DNA of 5,525 nt from Anaerolineae bacterium. GTDB taxonomy: Bacteria > Chloroflexota > Anaerolineae > SpSt-313. The position numbers and the translations under genes are program-made. Under the pieces are notes generated by a model. The model saw only the letters and a list, made by a program, of their open reading frames with translations, was not told the origin of the DNA and ran no database searches. The number at the start of each line of letters is the position of its first letter. Positions within the stretch are counted from its first letter, which is position 1. Of the stretch, positions 5,445 through 5,525 are shown one piece after another. Where the stretch lies: contig JAIMBM010000246.1 of NCBI GenBank assembly GCA_023511475.1, forward strand, positions 1 to 5,525, given 5' to 3'.

Positions 5445-5450
5445 ATTATA
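5445..5450 (-). promoter_or_regulatory. -10 box (TATAAT) of the glycoside hydrolase gene
   Basis: A perfect TATAAT lies on the minus strand (5450 to 5445), about 100 bases before the start codon, in otherwise very GC-rich DNA. No convincing -35 hexamer is found at 16-18 bases spacing: the sequence there is around AATGCG, behind a spacer containing an A-run and GGGCCC. A weak -35 suggests dependence on an activator or a modest basal level. Transcription would start near 5438. Confidence 0.6.
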
Positions 5451-5525
5451 CCCTTTTTGGGCCCGGGGCGCATTATGCTGAGCTTGGCCCTTTGGCCCCG
5501 CCCCCTCCCCCGAGCAGGCACGGCG

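Noticed and set aside
5342..5521. GTG at 5521 as the glycoside hydrolase start
   Set aside because: The extra 60 residues are Arg/Pro-rich and encoded over the TATAAT box and leader hairpin. The ATG at 5341 has a strong Shine-Dalgarno.

Overview
The window is 5.5 kb of very GC-rich bacterial DNA. It holds four plus-strand genes that look like one transcription unit (399-3331) and one minus-strand glycoside hydrolase (3332-5341) that meets the unit end to end. The first 398 bases are non-coding as far as I can tell and contain several strong inverted repeats. The last 184 bases are the promoter and leader of the minus-strand gene.

The plus-strand unit reads cobS (cobalamin synthase), a CbiR-like TIM-barrel enzyme (cobamide remodelling phosphodiesterase), cobU (cobinamide kinase / cobinamide-phosphate guanylyltransferase) and a ZIP-family metal transporter. 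Together the first three make chemical sense as a nucleotide-loop remodelling cassette. CbiR would cut the nucleotide loop off a scavenged cobamide, CobU would activate the resulting cobinamide (phosphate) as the GDP derivative, and CobS would attach a new alpha-ribazole-type lower ligand. No corrin-ring synthesis genes and no recognisable cobalamin riboswitch lie in the window, so salvage/remodelling is the simplest reading, although flanking genes are not visible. The cbiR/cobU and cobU/ZIP junctions are 4-base overlaps (GTGA and ATAG), which suggests translational coupling.

Three features stand out. The cobS-cbiR junction is a degenerate heptanucleotide tandem repeat that supplies both the cobS stop codon and the cbiR start codon. 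The ZIP gene has no ATG/GTG/TTG at its natural start but has a well-placed Shine-Dalgarno before an ATA codon. cobS appears to be transcribed as a leaderless mRNA from an extended -10 element placed 7 bases before its ATG.

The minus-strand gene encodes a 669-residue clan GH-A glycoside hydrolase most like GH50 beta-agarases, with both catalytic glutamates visible and no signal peptide. It has a perfect TATAAT box and a strong Shine-Dalgarno.

Organism: the high GC, degenerate heptad repeats, CbiR and agarase-like hydrolase would fit a Chloroflexota (Anaerolineae-like) or Armatimonadota-type bacterium. This is a low-confidence guess from style, not from a marker gene.
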